Source: Gammaproteobacteria bacterium (GTDB taxonomy: Bacteria > Pseudomonadota > Gammaproteobacteria > Pseudomonadales > Pseudohongiellaceae). Taken from it: DNA of 64,000 nucleotides. Positions 9,776 to 18,542 of this stretch are shown one piece after another. The translations under genes were made by a program, and so were the position numbers. Where the stretch lies: the NCBI GenBank assembly GCA_002706685.1, contig PALV01000021.1, forward strand, positions 1 to 64,000, read 5' to 3'. The notes under the pieces were generated by a model, which searched no databases, had not been told where the DNA came from, and saw nothing but the letters and a program-made list of their open reading frames with translations. Position 1 is the first letter of the stretch. Each line of letters opens with the position of its first letter.

Positions 9776-10051
9776 ATGATTGATAAAACTGCAGATGATC
9801 ACAGCTCTGATGAGCATTCAGGTCCGGGAGCCACTGAGCAGGGTCAGGCGCCCCAGCCTGCCAGAAAGAAGCTTGGCTTCTGGCAAACCATGAGCAGTGT
9901 CATCGCCGCCAGTTTTGGTGTGCAAAGCCGCAAAAACAAAGAGCGCGACTTCGAACAAGGCTCCATTTCGGGCTTTGTCGCTGCCGCGCTCATTTTTACC
10001 GTACTGTTTGTGCTGACTCTGGTGGTCATTGTACGGGTGGTTCTGGCGTAA
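9776..10051 (+). CDS. DUF2970 family small membrane protein
   Basis: The 91-residue protein has a hydrophilic N-terminal third, a conserved core KKLGFWQTMSSVIAASFGVQS, and one C-terminal transmembrane helix (about residues 66-88). This is the layout of DUF2970 proteins, common in Gamma- and Betaproteobacteria and of unknown role. A strong GGAGG lies five bases before the ATG at 9776, which decides this start over the TTG at 9758. It follows metH by 23 bp and may be co-transcribed with it. Confidence 0.8.
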   Translation: MIDKTADDHSSDEHSGPGATEQGQAPQPARKKLGFWQTMSSVIAASFGVQSRKNKERDFEQGSISGFVAAALIFTVLFVLTLVVIVRVVLA

Positions 10052-10063
10052 ATTACGCCTGAA

Positions 10064-10195
10064 TCAGCTGGCTACAAAGAAAATCACCAGGCTGACCATA
10101 ACGATAACAGCGGCAAAGATGGCGACCGCGTCGACCTGGCTGTTGGCTTGCAACTCTTCTTCAGTGTAATGGCTGTTGTTGGCTTGATCAGTCAT
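10064..10195 (-). CDS. 43-residue single-span membrane protein
   Basis: A short reading frame, ATG at 10195 to TGA at 10064, encodes a protein starting MTDQANNSHYTEEELQANS and ending in a hydrophobic helix (VAIFAAVIVMVSLVIFFVAS). Support comes from an AGGTGAGG ribosome-binding site four bases before the ATG, a sensible soluble-head plus membrane-helix design, and its place in an otherwise empty 350-bp gap. It converges on the DUF2970 gene (12 bp apart) and is divergent from cysI. Small membrane proteins of this kind recur in gammaproteobacteria; I cannot name the family. Confidence 0.66.
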   Translation of the reverse strand: MTDQANNSHYTEEELQANSQVDAVAIFAAVIVMVSLVIFFVAS

Positions 10196-10407
10196 GGGGC
10201 CTCACCTGCTTGTATAGGGGCTGTCTGTGAATTACGCAGTAAAAATCGCGAGCGCATTTTAATTCATCTACCCGGATAATCAAGTAATCTGCACGAAAAT
10301 CACTTCTGGTTATACGGTTATGACAAACCGCCATATTCCGTCTGGTGGTAATCAATACCTGTTTTTATTACAATGCCTTCCCAAATTTTCCGTAGCAGTT
10401 TCGAATT

Positions 10408-12087
10408 ATGTATCGATACGACCAATATGATCACCAGATGCTGGCTGATCGTGTAGCACAATTCAGGGACCAGACGCAGAGATACCTGGCTGGCCAGTTG
10501 TCGGATGCCGAATTCCTGCCATTACGCCTTCAAAACGGGCTATACATTCAGCGACTGGCGCCGATGCTGCGGATCGCAATCCCTTACGGCATGCTGTCAT
10601 CGCGACAAATGCGCAAGCTGGCCTATATCGCCGACCACTACGATAAAGGTTACGGTCACCTGACAACTCGTCAGAATATTCAGTTTAACTGGCCTCATCT
10701 CGAGGAAGTACCGGACATACTCGAACATCTGGCTGAAGTGGAAATGCACGCGATCCAGACCAGTGGTAACTGCATTCGCAATACCACCACCGATCAGTTC
10801 GCAGGTGTATCGGCTGACGAGATAACTGATGCCCGCCCATACTGCGAGATCATCAGACAATGGTCGACCTTCCACCCGGAGTTTGCCTTCCTGCCGCGCA
10901 AGTTCAAAATTGCAGTCTGTGGCACCAGGCACGACCAGGCGGCCACGCAAGTACACGATATTGGTCTGTATATGGTCAGAAATGCAGCTGGCGAGCTGGG
11001 CTTCCGGGTACTTGTTGGAGGCGGGCTGGGTCGCACCCCGGTCATCGGCAGTGAGATCCGTAGTTTCCTGCCAGAGCAACATCTGCTGAGTTATCTGGAT
11101 GCCATCCTGCGCGTCTATAACCAGGAAGGACGCCGTGACAACAAATACAAAGCGCGCATCAAGATTCTGGTCAGGGAAACCGGTGTGGAGCAGTTCCGGG
11201 ACAAGGTCGAAGCTGAGTGGCTGACCGTCAAGGACGGTCCTATGACATTGACTCAGGATGAGGTGGAACGTTGCCGCGGATTTTTCCATGACCCGGATTA
11301 CAAAGATCTGCCTGGCAGCAGTGAGCTGCTGAAGCGGGCACTTGGCGGCGACGTGATGTTTGCAGCGTGGCACGACCAGAATGTCAGCGCGCACAAACGA
11401 CCCGGCTATGCAATCGTCACGATTTGCGCGAAAAAGACCGGTTATGCCCCAGGGGACCTGGACGCCGCGCAGATGCAGTTCATCGCCGACCTGGCTGATC
11501 AGTACAGTTTTGGTGAAATGCGCATCACGCATACGCAAAACGTGGTACTTGCCGATGTTGAGCAGGACAAACTGTACGACCTGTGGCAGGCACTGAAAAC
11601 TCACGACCTTCAGGCGGATAATCTTGGCCTGCTCAGTGACATGATCTGCTGCCCGGGCGGCGACTTCTGCGCGCTCGCCAACGCCAAATCAATTCCGATA
11701 GCGGAGTCGATCCAGCGTCGATTCAGCCATGCCGAACTGCGCGAGATTGGCAAATTGTCTCTGAACATATCAGGCTGTATGAATGCCTGCGGTCATCACC
11801 ATGTCGGCAACATCGGCATTCTGGGTGTAGACAAAAAAGGTGAGGAGTTCTATCAGGTTTCTCTCGGTGGTTCTGCCAGCAACGACACCGCACTGGGCAA
11901 GATTGTCGGCCCGGCTTTCTCGCAGGATGAAATACCGGATGTGATAGAAAAGATCGTATCAGTCTATAAACAGCAACGAAGTGGTGGTGAGGAATTTGTC
12001 GAAACCTTTAATCGTATCGGCCTGGATCCGTTCAAGGCCGCACTTTACGGCGACAAATCCAACTCACGCGCGTCGCGCCCGGCTTAA
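10408..12087 (+). CDS. cysI: Assimilatory sulfite (nitrite/sulfite) reductase hemoprotein
   Basis: Six-electron reduction of sulfite to sulfide for cysteine synthesis, using siroheme and a 4Fe-4S cluster. The 559-residue product has two ferredoxin-like half-domains and two siroheme-binding repeats. Cluster ligands are the C-x5-C in CCPGGDFC (about 414-421) and the C-x3-C in SGCMNACGHHH (about 456-460). The companion DUF934 gene follows 18 bp later, the arrangement found in Pseudomonas where this CysI type occurs without an adjacent CysJ flavoprotein. Nitrite reduction is an alternative for the family, but the DUF934 partner favours sulfite. Confidence 0.92.
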   Translation: MYRYDQYDHQMLADRVAQFRDQTQRYLAGQLSDAEFLPLRLQNGLYIQRLAPMLRIAIPYGMLSSRQMRKLAYIADHYDKGYGHLTTRQNIQFNWPHLEEVPDILEHLAEVEMHAIQTSGNCIRNTTTDQFAGVSADEITDARPYCEIIRQWSTFHPEFAFLPRKFKIAVCGTRHDQAATQVHDIGLYMVRNAAGELGFRVLVGGGLGRTPVIGSEIRSFLPEQHLLSYLDAILRVYNQEGRRDNKYKARIKILVRETGVEQFRDKVEAEWLTVKDGPMTLTQDEVERCRGFFHDPDYKDLPGSSELLKRALGGDVMFAAWHDQNVSAHKRPGYAIVTICAKKTGYAPGDLDAAQMQFIADLADQYSFGEMRITHTQNVVLADVEQDKLYDLWQALKTHDLQADNLGLLSDMICCPGGDFCALANAKSIPIAESIQRRFSHAELREIGKLSLNISGCMNACGHHHVGNIGILGVDKKGEEFYQVSLGGSASNDTALGKIVGPAFSQDEIPDVIEKIVSVYKQQRSGGEEFVETFNRIGLDPFKAALYGDKSNSRASRPA

Positions 12088-12105
12088 TCATTGGACACTG
12101 AAAAA

Positions 12106-12630
12106 ATGCCAGCATCATCTGAATGGATCATCAAGGACCAGACTGTTGTAAGTAATTCCTGGAGAATTCTGGAGGCCGAGGTTGGCGTCGATGAGCTGGC
12201 GGACATGGAGCAGCAAGCCATCCTCGCGCCACTCGATTTCTGGCTGGCCGAACGCAGCACACTGCAGGCCAGAAAGGGACTGACAGGCGTATGGCTGGAC
12301 AGTAATGAGAAGCCGGGTTCGCTTATCGTCGACTCCACATTTGATATTAATGAGATCCCGCTGATAGCTGTCAATTTTCCAGTTTTCAGCGATGGTCGCG
12401 GCTACAGCACTGCACGCGCACTCCGTCAGAATCTGGGTTACGAAGGTGATCTGATGGCGATAGGCGACGTGCTGCGCGACCAGGTTTTCTACCTGAAACG
12501 TTGTGGTTTCAACATCCTCATGCCACGCGCTGATCAGGATGCCGAGATCATGCTGACTGCCTTCGCCGACTTCAAGACCGGATATCAGGCCAGCATTGAC
12601 CAGCCTGAACCCCTGTTCCGTCGCCGTTAA
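12106..12630 (+). CDS. DUF934 family protein, sulfite reductase partner
   Basis: A 174-residue protein with the DUF934 core: LAPLDFWLAER near the middle and the C-terminal block VNFPVFSDGRGYSTARALR ... LRDQVFYLKRCGF. These proteins are almost always encoded directly after this CysI type and are thought to serve sulfite reduction, but no activity is established that I can cite. The ATG at 12106 has GGA about ten bases upstream; the in-frame TTG at 12091 has none. Its stop codon overlaps the stop of the convergent acuI gene. Confidence 0.88.
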   Translation: MPASSEWIIKDQTVVSNSWRILEAEVGVDELADMEQQAILAPLDFWLAERSTLQARKGLTGVWLDSNEKPGSLIVDSTFDINEIPLIAVNFPVFSDGRGYSTARALRQNLGYEGDLMAIGDVLRDQVFYLKRCGFNILMPRADQDAEIMLTAFADFKTGYQASIDQPEPLFRRR

Positions 12631-13646
12631 GCTTGCAGATCCAGAACCAGTCGACCAGTCGACTTGCCCGCCAGGACCTGTTTGAGCGCATCGGAAAGTT
12701 GCGCCAGTGACACCGTGGTTTGCAGTGATGCCAGCTGAGCGGGTTTCCAATTAGCAGCCAGCTTGTTCCATAGCTGTCGCTTGTGAGAAATTGGCAGGTT
12801 CACCGAATCGATTCCCAGCAGGTTCACTCCCCGCAGAATAAACGGAAATACCGACGCATCAAATGTGGGTGACGCGACCAGTCCACAACATGCCACGCTG
12901 CCACCATAGCGCAGGGATTTGACGACATTAAACAGGATGTCACCACCAACGGCATCGACTGCCCCGCCCCATTGTTCCTTCAACAAAGGTCGCGGGTTGG
13001 GGCTGGCGTAGTCTTCCCGACCTATAATTTCAGTAGCGCCAAGACCCTTCAGGAAATCAGCCGCCTGGCTGGAGCCGGTCATGGCCGCAACAGAAAAGCC
13101 CAGCTGGGCAAGCAGAGCCACCGCAAAACTGCCAACCCCGCCACTGGCACCCGTTACCAGAACGGGACCCGAGTCTGCATCCACCCCGTTAAGGAGCAGC
13201 TTTTCCACGCACAGGGCTGCGGTAAAGCCGGCTGTGCCGATGATCATGCTTTCCTGAAGGCTCAAGCCTGCTGGCCTGGGCACAACCCAGTCAGCTGGCA
13301 CACGAATGTACTGCCCAAAACCACCAGCGGTATTCATGCCAAGATCGTAACCAATAACAATCACTTCATCACCCGGCTTGAAGTGTTCGTTCTCCGACTC
13401 TGCCACAACGCCTGCCGCGTCAATACCCGGTGTATGAGGGTAATTGCGCGTCACGCCTTTGTTGCCTGCGGCTGAAAGTGCGTCTTTGTAATTGAGTGAC
13501 GAATAGGCCACGCGAATCAGCACATCACCTGCAGGCAGCTCCGCAACCTTGCGATCGACCAATGCCGACTCGTATCGGTTTTTGCCGTCATCGCCGGCAT
13601 GTTCGGTAACAAGCAATGCTTTGAATGATTCCTGATCAAGTTTCAT
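12627..13646 (-). CDS. acuI: Acrylyl-CoA reductase (AcuI/YhdH family)
   Basis: Medium-chain dehydrogenase/reductase of the YhdH/AcuI group, which reduces acryloyl-CoA to propionyl-CoA with NADPH; in marine bacteria this also detoxifies acrylate from DMSP. The 339 residues show the GroES-like part (SSLNYKDALSAAGNKG, HTPGIDAAG) and the cofactor-binding motif VTGASGGVGSFAV near residues 150-165. No catalytic zinc cysteines are present, as expected. ACAGGA precedes the ATG. It is the last gene of a leftward run beginning at the methyltransferase gene, with a 40-bp gap after sohB. Exact substrate is inferred from family. Confidence 0.88.
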   Translation of the reverse strand: MKLDQESFKALLVTEHAGDDGKNRYESALVDRKVAELPAGDVLIRVAYSSLNYKDALSAAGNKGVTRNYPHTPGIDAAGVVAESENEHFKPGDEVIVIGYDLGMNTAGGFGQYIRVPADWVVPRPAGLSLQESMIIGTAGFTAALCVEKLLLNGVDADSGPVLVTGASGGVGSFAVALLAQLGFSVAAMTGSSQAADFLKGLGATEIIGREDYASPNPRPLLKEQWGGAVDAVGGDILFNVVKSLRYGGSVACCGLVASPTFDASVFPFILRGVNLLGIDSVNLPISHKRQLWNKLAANWKPAQLASLQTTVSLAQLSDALKQVLAGKSTGRLVLDLQA

Positions 13647-13686
13647 AAACTATCCTGTATCGCGTGAAGTTTGTATTGCGTGAAAG

Positions 13687-14733
13687 TCAGAATTGCTGCG
13701 GCGTGCGCAGGCGTTGCCACCAGTTCAATAAAGTCTTGTCCATGGCCCTCTGCAGCACCCCACCAATTTTTTCGCCCAGCGGCACACGTATTTCATAACT
13801 GACCTCGTAAACATCCGCAGCTTCGCAAGACTGGACTATGAAGTCATCGCTGGTTCCGATGTCATCAACCATTTTGCGGTCATGAGCCTGCATGCCTACC
13901 CAGGTCTCTCCGGTGGAGATTTGATCAATGTCTACGACGGGCCGGTAGCGCTGAACCCAGTCCTTGAACAGGCCATGCATCTCTTCAACATCCTGCTTGA
14001 CCTTTTCGCGCCCTTTTTCAGTCACCTCAGTGAATGGAGTCAGAGTCCGCTTATATTCACCAGCCGTGATCATCTCGAAATCAACATCGTTTTTCTTCAA
14101 CAGTCTGTGGATGTTCGGCATCTGCACCAGCACGCCTATCGAGCCTATGATGGCAAACGGCGCTGCCAGCAGCCGATCCGCCAGACACGCCATCATGTAA
14201 CCGCCGCTTGCTGCAACTTTGTCTACGCAGATGGTGAGCGGGATATTGCTCTGCTTGAGTCTGAGCAACTGCGACGCCGCCAGTCCGTAGGCATGCACCA
14301 TGCCACCCGGGCTCTCCAGTCGCAACATGACTTCGTCATTTGACTCTGCCATGGTCAGCACAGCAGTCACTTCCTGCCGCAGCGATTCCACCTCGTTTGC
14401 TTCCATGTCGCCATTGAAACTCAGGACAAAAATGCGTTTTTTACGCTGCTCACTGTTTTGCTCACCCTTTTGCCTGCGCGCCTCTTCTTTGTCTTTTTTC
14501 TTCTGTGCCTTCAACAGCTTTTTAAGCATGAACTTGTCCAGAATCACGCGCTGCAGACTCTCTTTCAGGTCTTCAATTTCTTTGTTCAGGTGAATCACAG
14601 AAATACTGCCGCGGTTCACCTGGCGACGGTTGCGCTGACCGGCAGCAACAAGAATGCTTACCACCGCAAAAATGGCCACGACGATGGTTACCGCCCTCGC
14701 AAGAAACATCAGGTATTCAACAAAGTATTCCAA
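13687..14733 (-). CDS. sohB: Inner-membrane serine protease SohB (S49 family)
   Basis: A 348-residue membrane-bound peptidase related to SppA. An N-terminal transmembrane helix (about residues 8-31) is followed by a lysine-rich linker (KKLLKAQKKKDKEEARRQK) and the S49 domain with the nucleophile in AASGGYMMA and the SPGGMVHAYG motif. The start codon is TTG at 14733, preceded by AGGAG; the resulting N-terminus MEYFVEYLMFLARAV aligns with E. coli SohB. It follows nudC by 16 bp on the same strand. Confidence 0.92.
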   Translation of the reverse strand: MEYFVEYLMFLARAVTIVVAIFAVVSILVAAGQRNRRQVNRGSISVIHLNKEIEDLKESLQRVILDKFMLKKLLKAQKKKDKEEARRQKGEQNSEQRKKRIFVLSFNGDMEANEVESLRQEVTAVLTMAESNDEVMLRLESPGGMVHAYGLAASQLLRLKQSNIPLTICVDKVAASGGYMMACLADRLLAAPFAIIGSIGVLVQMPNIHRLLKKNDVDFEMITAGEYKRTLTPFTEVTEKGREKVKQDVEEMHGLFKDWVQRYRPVVDIDQISTGETWVGMQAHDRKMVDDIGTSDDFIVQSCEAADVYEVSYEIRVPLGEKIGGVLQRAMDKTLLNWWQRLRTPQQF

Positions 14734-14749
14734 GATTTACATTCTCCTT

Positions 14750-15535
14750 TCAGCGAGCGCTGTTGTTCAGCGCCGATTCCACATACGTCTCTATCAATTG
14801 CCCAGCAATGCTTATGCGCGGGGAAGGTACCTTCGGTAGCTGATCAACAGCATACCAATCGGCATCAGCAATCTCTTCCGGGTCGGGGTTAATTTCGCCA
14901 TCCAGATAATCGGCATAAAAACCAAGCATTAACTGAGACGGAAACGGCCACGGCTGACTGCCGGTATAGCGAATATTGGTGACCTGCAGGCCGACCTCTT
15001 CGAAGACTTCCCGCCTTACCGCCTGTTCTGCGCTCTCCCCTGGCTCGATAAAACCAGCCAGACAGCTGTAAAAATCAGTGCCGCGACGACTGCTTCTGGC
15101 CAGCAGAATTTTGTCGCCTCGGGTAATCAGGACAATAATGCAGGGATTAATGCGGGGGTAATATTCCTTGCCACAGGCAGTACACGACACACGGTTCGCT
15201 GCTTCCACCAATTCTGTCTGATGTCCACAGGCGCCACAGTAGCGGTGCATGATGTACCAATTTACAAGCTGACTGGCACGACCCACGACCGAAAATGAAT
15301 CAAAGCCTGACTCCAGCAAAAACTGGCGCACGCCGACCGGCTCAATACCGGGGAATGGTTTGAGGGAGTCAAGCACCGCAACCTGGTAAACACCTGCGCC
15401 TCCGGCCTCATCGGCTACCGGCAACAAGGCGCGAAGCACAACATCAGGGCGGTTCAGTACATTTGGATTCCAGAGAGGACGCCCATTATTCAGCAGAACA
15501 CTGCCTTCGTGAAAAAGGATGACGGCGGCAGGCAT
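14750..15535 (-). CDS. nudC: NAD(H) pyrophosphatase / RNA deNADding Nudix hydrolase NudC
   Basis: NudC cleaves NADH to NMNH and AMP and removes NAD caps from RNA. The protein has a four-cysteine zinc ribbon (CGACGHQT and CTACGKEYYP), the Nudix box GFIEPGESAEQAVRREVFEE, and the family signature SQPWPFPSQLM; all are intact. The start at 15535 overlaps the dnaQ stop (TAATG), giving 261 residues; the frame also holds an ATG at 15559 inside dnaQ. The tight overlap suggests translational coupling to dnaQ. Confidence 0.93.
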   Translation of the reverse strand: MPAAVILFHEGSVLLNNGRPLWNPNVLNRPDVVLRALLPVADEAGGAGVYQVAVLDSLKPFPGIEPVGVRQFLLESGFDSFSVVGRASQLVNWYIMHRYCGACGHQTELVEAANRVSCTACGKEYYPRINPCIIVLITRGDKILLARSSRRGTDFYSCLAGFIEPGESAEQAVRREVFEEVGLQVTNIRYTGSQPWPFPSQLMLGFYADYLDGEINPDPEEIADADWYAVDQLPKVPSPRISIAGQLIETYVESALNNSAR

Positions 15536-16254
15536 TAGTCGGACTTGCCTCTGAGCCATACACAATTCTCGCCACTGGCCTTGTGGATGCGTTCCAGAAG
15601 CTTCTGGTGTGCCTGCCACTCTGCCTGTGTTGGCTGCGAAACTGCCAGCGACAGACCTTCGCGGCTGACACGAACAGCTTGTGTAGCACCGCTGTCATTC
15701 TCTGACGCGGCTTCTTCGGCCAGACTCAGATCAGTCTGACCACCGGTCATCAGCAGATAAACGTCGGCCAGTATCTCCGAGTCAAGCAAGGCGCCGTGAA
15801 GTTCACGATGCGAGTTATCGACCTCATAACGCTTACAAAGGGCATCAAGACTGTTGCGCTGACCGGGGTGTTTGCGCCGGGCCAGCTGCAATGTATCGGT
15901 AATGCGACAATAATCTGCCATCCGCCCATAGGATGAGCCGAGCCGCTCCAGTTCCGCGTCAAGGAATCCAATATCGAACGGGGCGTTGTGTATCAGCAGT
16001 TCTGACCCACGCACAAATTCAAGAAACTCATCAGCAATATCGGCGAACACCGGTTTGTCCGCCAGAAATTCGTTGCTAATGCCGTGCACTTCCTGTGCAC
16101 CTTCGTCAATTTCCCGCTCAGGTCTGACATACTGGTGATAGTGATTGCCCGTAAGCCTGCGATGTTCAACTTCAACGCAACCTATTTCGATGATCCGGTG
16201 TCCCTGGGAGGCTTCCAGGCCGGTCGTTTCTGTATCCAGTACAATCTGACGCAC
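15535..16254 (-). CDS. dnaQ: DNA polymerase III epsilon (proofreading exonuclease) subunit
   Basis: The 239-residue 3'-5' exonuclease has the DEDDh motifs: IVLDTETTGL near residue 4-13 (Exo I), LLIHNAPFDIGFLDAE near 92 (Exo II) and HRELHGALLDSEILADVYL near 152-170 (Exo III with His and Asp). The C-terminal tail would bind the polymerase alpha subunit. The start codon is GTG at 16254 and shares its G with the rnhA stop (TAGTG), so translation is probably coupled. The rnhA-dnaQ pair is usual in gammaproteobacteria but is commonly divergent in E. coli; here it is in tandem. Confidence 0.95.
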   Translation of the reverse strand: MRQIVLDTETTGLEASQGHRIIEIGCVEVEHRRLTGNHYHQYVRPEREIDEGAQEVHGISNEFLADKPVFADIADEFLEFVRGSELLIHNAPFDIGFLDAELERLGSSYGRMADYCRITDTLQLARRKHPGQRNSLDALCKRYEVDNSHRELHGALLDSEILADVYLLMTGGQTDLSLAEEAASENDSGATQAVRVSREGLSLAVSQPTQAEWQAHQKLLERIHKASGENCVWLRGKSD

Positions 16255-16721
16255 TACTGATGCACTCCCGTATCTGCCTGTGCCGGCAACTCATCAATAC
16301 CACGATTGGCCAATTCATCCGCCAGCTCATTGCCCGGGTGGCCACTGTGTCCCTTGACCCAGTGCCAGTCAATATCGTGCTGCTGACTTAGCTCGTCGAG
16401 CGCCTGCCACAGCTCCTGATTCAATACCGGCTTGCGATTGGCAGTCTTCCAGCCGCGACGCTTCCAGTTGGGCAACCATTCACTGATGCCTGTCAGGACG
16501 TAGCGTGAGTCGCTGTATAGTGAAACCTGACAGCCCGGACGTTTGAGTGCCTCAAGCGCCTTGATGACGGCAAGCAGCTCCATCTTGTTGTTGGTAGTGT
16601 GGTAACTGCCGCCATACAGTTGCTTCTCCACCCCACGGTAACGCAGAACAGCCCCCCAACCACCTGGCCCCGGGTTGCCACGACAGGCGCCATCGGTATA
16701 AATTTCAACAACTTCTTTCAA
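16254..16721 (-). CDS. rnhA: Ribonuclease HI
   Basis: RNase HI cleaves the RNA strand of RNA:DNA hybrids. The 155 residues include [19 protein letters not shown] (first Asp), the Glu of [26 protein letters not shown] (second Asp) and [15 protein letters not shown] (His and last Asp), so the DEDD site is complete. The basic handle ([15 protein letters not shown]) is present. The only start that fits the family N-terminus is TTG at 16721, with AAGG eight bases upstream. It lies 21 bp after the methyltransferase stop and overlaps dnaQ. Confidence 0.95.
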   Translation of the reverse strand: MKEVVEIYTDGACRGNPGPGGWGAVLRYRGVEKQLYGGSYHTTNNKMELLAVIKALEALKRPGCQVSLYSDSRYVLTGISEWLPNWKRRGWKTANRKPVLNQELWQALDELSQQHDIDWHWVKGHSGHPGNELADELANRGIDELPAQADTGVHQ

Positions 16722-16742
16722 TCATCCAGCCTTATTTATAAC

Positions 16743-17588
16743 TTATTCGTGATCGGGAGTATGACGTCTGTAGGGGCGCAGCGGAACGACTTTGCGCGCC
16801 CTGCCGGCCGCCCTGCCTGGCTGGCTGGCGACACGACCCGTTTCAGGCAATGGTACGCCGAGCGCCGGCCGCTGCATCTTACGCCAGCGCGGTGCTACCG
16901 GAATCAGGGGCACGCGCTGCTTGCTGGCGACCACCATATAGAATGCACCTGTCGGATTGCCCAGTTTATCCAGCCAACGCTCAAAATCGGCGGCTTTACC
17001 AAGAATCCGTGGGTGCTTGAGCGGTGGCAGAAACCCACCGTAAGTGACTTTGTCGACGTTAAAATCCAGAAGGCTCAACCAGTCCGACAAACGACGCCGC
17101 GACAGGAAACGAGCATTCCATGGTGTACGTGGTCGCCAGCGCAGCAATTTGCTGAGCCCCCAGAGACTGACGGGATTAAAGCCAACGATCAGCAAACGTC
17201 CACCTGGCCGCAATACCCGTGTCGCTTCCCGCAATAGCCGGTGGCTGTCATTCGTGTAATCCAGCGCATGGTGCAGCAGAACGGCGTCAACGCTGTCGGT
17301 TTCCAGTGGCAAGGACTCGATGCTGGCCACAGGCTGGTTGATACCTGGTCGCCAGGCCGGTGCGAAACAAATCTTGTGCCCGACCAGGCAGTCCTGCAAC
17401 ATGTCCACCTGCGGTGCACAGGACAACTGCAGAACATGATAGCCAAACACACGACTGAGCACCGGGTATAGCGCCTGGCGCTGAGCATCCAGCAAGGCCT
17501 GACCCAGCGGTGATTGCAGCCACGCAGATAGTTCTGGCTCCAGCGTCACGGGGTCGGGTAACTCGGGTTTGCGGTTGTGGGATGACAT
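16743..17588 (-). CDS. SAM-dependent methyltransferase (class I, type 11)
   Basis: A 281-residue class I methyltransferase. Typical features are the acidic loop region SIESLPLETDSVDAVLLHHA (motifs II-III) and LREATRVLRPGGRLLIVGFN (motif IV-V). The glycine-rich motif I is degenerate (VLQLSCAPQVDML). The C-terminal 45 residues are basic and rich in Arg and Pro. Of three candidate starts, the ATG at 17588 has GAGGAG seven bases before it. It heads the leftward run methyltransferase-rnhA-dnaQ-nudC-sohB, and a similar gene sits between gloB and rnhA in many Pseudomonas-like genomes. Substrate unknown. Confidence 0.82.
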   Translation of the reverse strand: MSSHNRKPELPDPVTLEPELSAWLQSPLGQALLDAQRQALYPVLSRVFGYHVLQLSCAPQVDMLQDCLVGHKICFAPAWRPGINQPVASIESLPLETDSVDAVLLHHALDYTNDSHRLLREATRVLRPGGRLLIVGFNPVSLWGLSKLLRWRPRTPWNARFLSRRRLSDWLSLLDFNVDKVTYGGFLPPLKHPRILGKAADFERWLDKLGNPTGAFYMVVASKQRVPLIPVAPRWRKMQRPALGVPLPETGRVASQPGRAAGRARKVVPLRPYRRHTPDHE

Positions 17589-17682
17589 TGGCATTCTCCT
17601 CAAGTCTGGATTCTAGCACCGCAACGGAAACTCACCAAACCTGATCTGATATCATTGAGAAAAGCAGCAAAAGGAGAACACC

Positions 17683-18477
17683 ATGAGCGATCAGGCGCAG
17701 TTCAGTATGCTTCCCATACCGGCGTTTAATGACAACTACATATGGGCTATCTGTCATGGCAGTGCATGCACTGTAGTCGATCCGGGGGACGCCGAACCCG
17801 TGATCGCGTTTCTTCAGGAAAAAGATCTCAAGCTGCACTCAATACTGATAACTCATCACCACGCAGATCATGTTGGTGGTCTGAAAACGCTGCTGTCACG
17901 CTATTCCGTGCCGGTTTATGGTCCAAAAGGCGGTCATATTGAAGGCATAAGCACCGCTGTTGGTGAGGCCGATCAGCTTGAGGTCGTCGGTGGCTTCAGA
18001 CTTCAGGTTATTACGGTACCCGGTCATACACTGGACCATATCGCGTATTTCGGCAAACAGCCGGGCGATGACTCCCCTGCTCTGTTTTGTGGCGACACAC
18101 TCTTCGCGGGCGGCTGCGGCCGTATTTTTGAAGGTACGCCCGAAATGATGTACCAGTCGCTGCAGCGTCTGAGCAGTCTGCCCGGTAACACGCGGGTCTA
18201 CTGCGCGCACGAATACACACTCAAGAACCTTGAATTTGCATCGCTTGCCGAACCACAGAACACCGATCTGCAACAGCGGATTGAAGCTGAGAAAACTAAG
18301 CGCGCGAAACATTTGCCGACGCTCCCCTCAACAATTGAGTTAGAATTGCGAACCAATCCGTTTTTGCGTTGTCACAATGACAGCCTCAAACAGCGTGTAA
18401 TCGATCATTCTTCCGCTGAGATCAATGATGACTGCGGCACATTTGCTGCCCTGCGTCGTTGGAAGGACAACGCATAG
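17683..18477 (+). CDS. gloB: Hydroxyacylglutathione hydrolase (glyoxalase II)
   Basis: Glyoxalase II hydrolyses S-lactoylglutathione to D-lactate and glutathione, finishing methylglyoxal detoxification. The 264-residue protein is a metallo-beta-lactamase fold enzyme with the binuclear metal motif THHHADHVGG (about residue 56), further ligands in VPGHTLDHIAYF and CGDTLFAGGCGR, and the C-terminal glutathione-binding part (YCAHEYTLKNLEFA). GGAG lies seven bases before the ATG. It is divergent from the methyltransferase gene and is followed 65 bp later by mltD, as is common in gammaproteobacteria. Confidence 0.95.
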   Translation: MSDQAQFSMLPIPAFNDNYIWAICHGSACTVVDPGDAEPVIAFLQEKDLKLHSILITHHHADHVGGLKTLLSRYSVPVYGPKGGHIEGISTAVGEADQLEVVGGFRLQVITVPGHTLDHIAYFGKQPGDDSPALFCGDTLFAGGCGRIFEGTPEMMYQSLQRLSSLPGNTRVYCAHEYTLKNLEFASLAEPQNTDLQQRIEAEKTKRAKHLPTLPSTIELELRTNPFLRCHNDSLKQRVIDHSSAEINDDCGTFAALRRWKDNA

Positions 18478-18542
18478 ACAAACGCCAGGCCAGACAGGAA
18501 GATGGCCGGCAGGAAACGACTAACAGGAATACTGCAGGAAAC

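Noticed and set aside
10597..11604. 335-codon reverse-strand open frame inside cysI
   Set aside because: It lies wholly opposite the well-supported sulfite reductase gene, has no family-like motifs and no ribosome-binding site; it is a codon-bias shadow.
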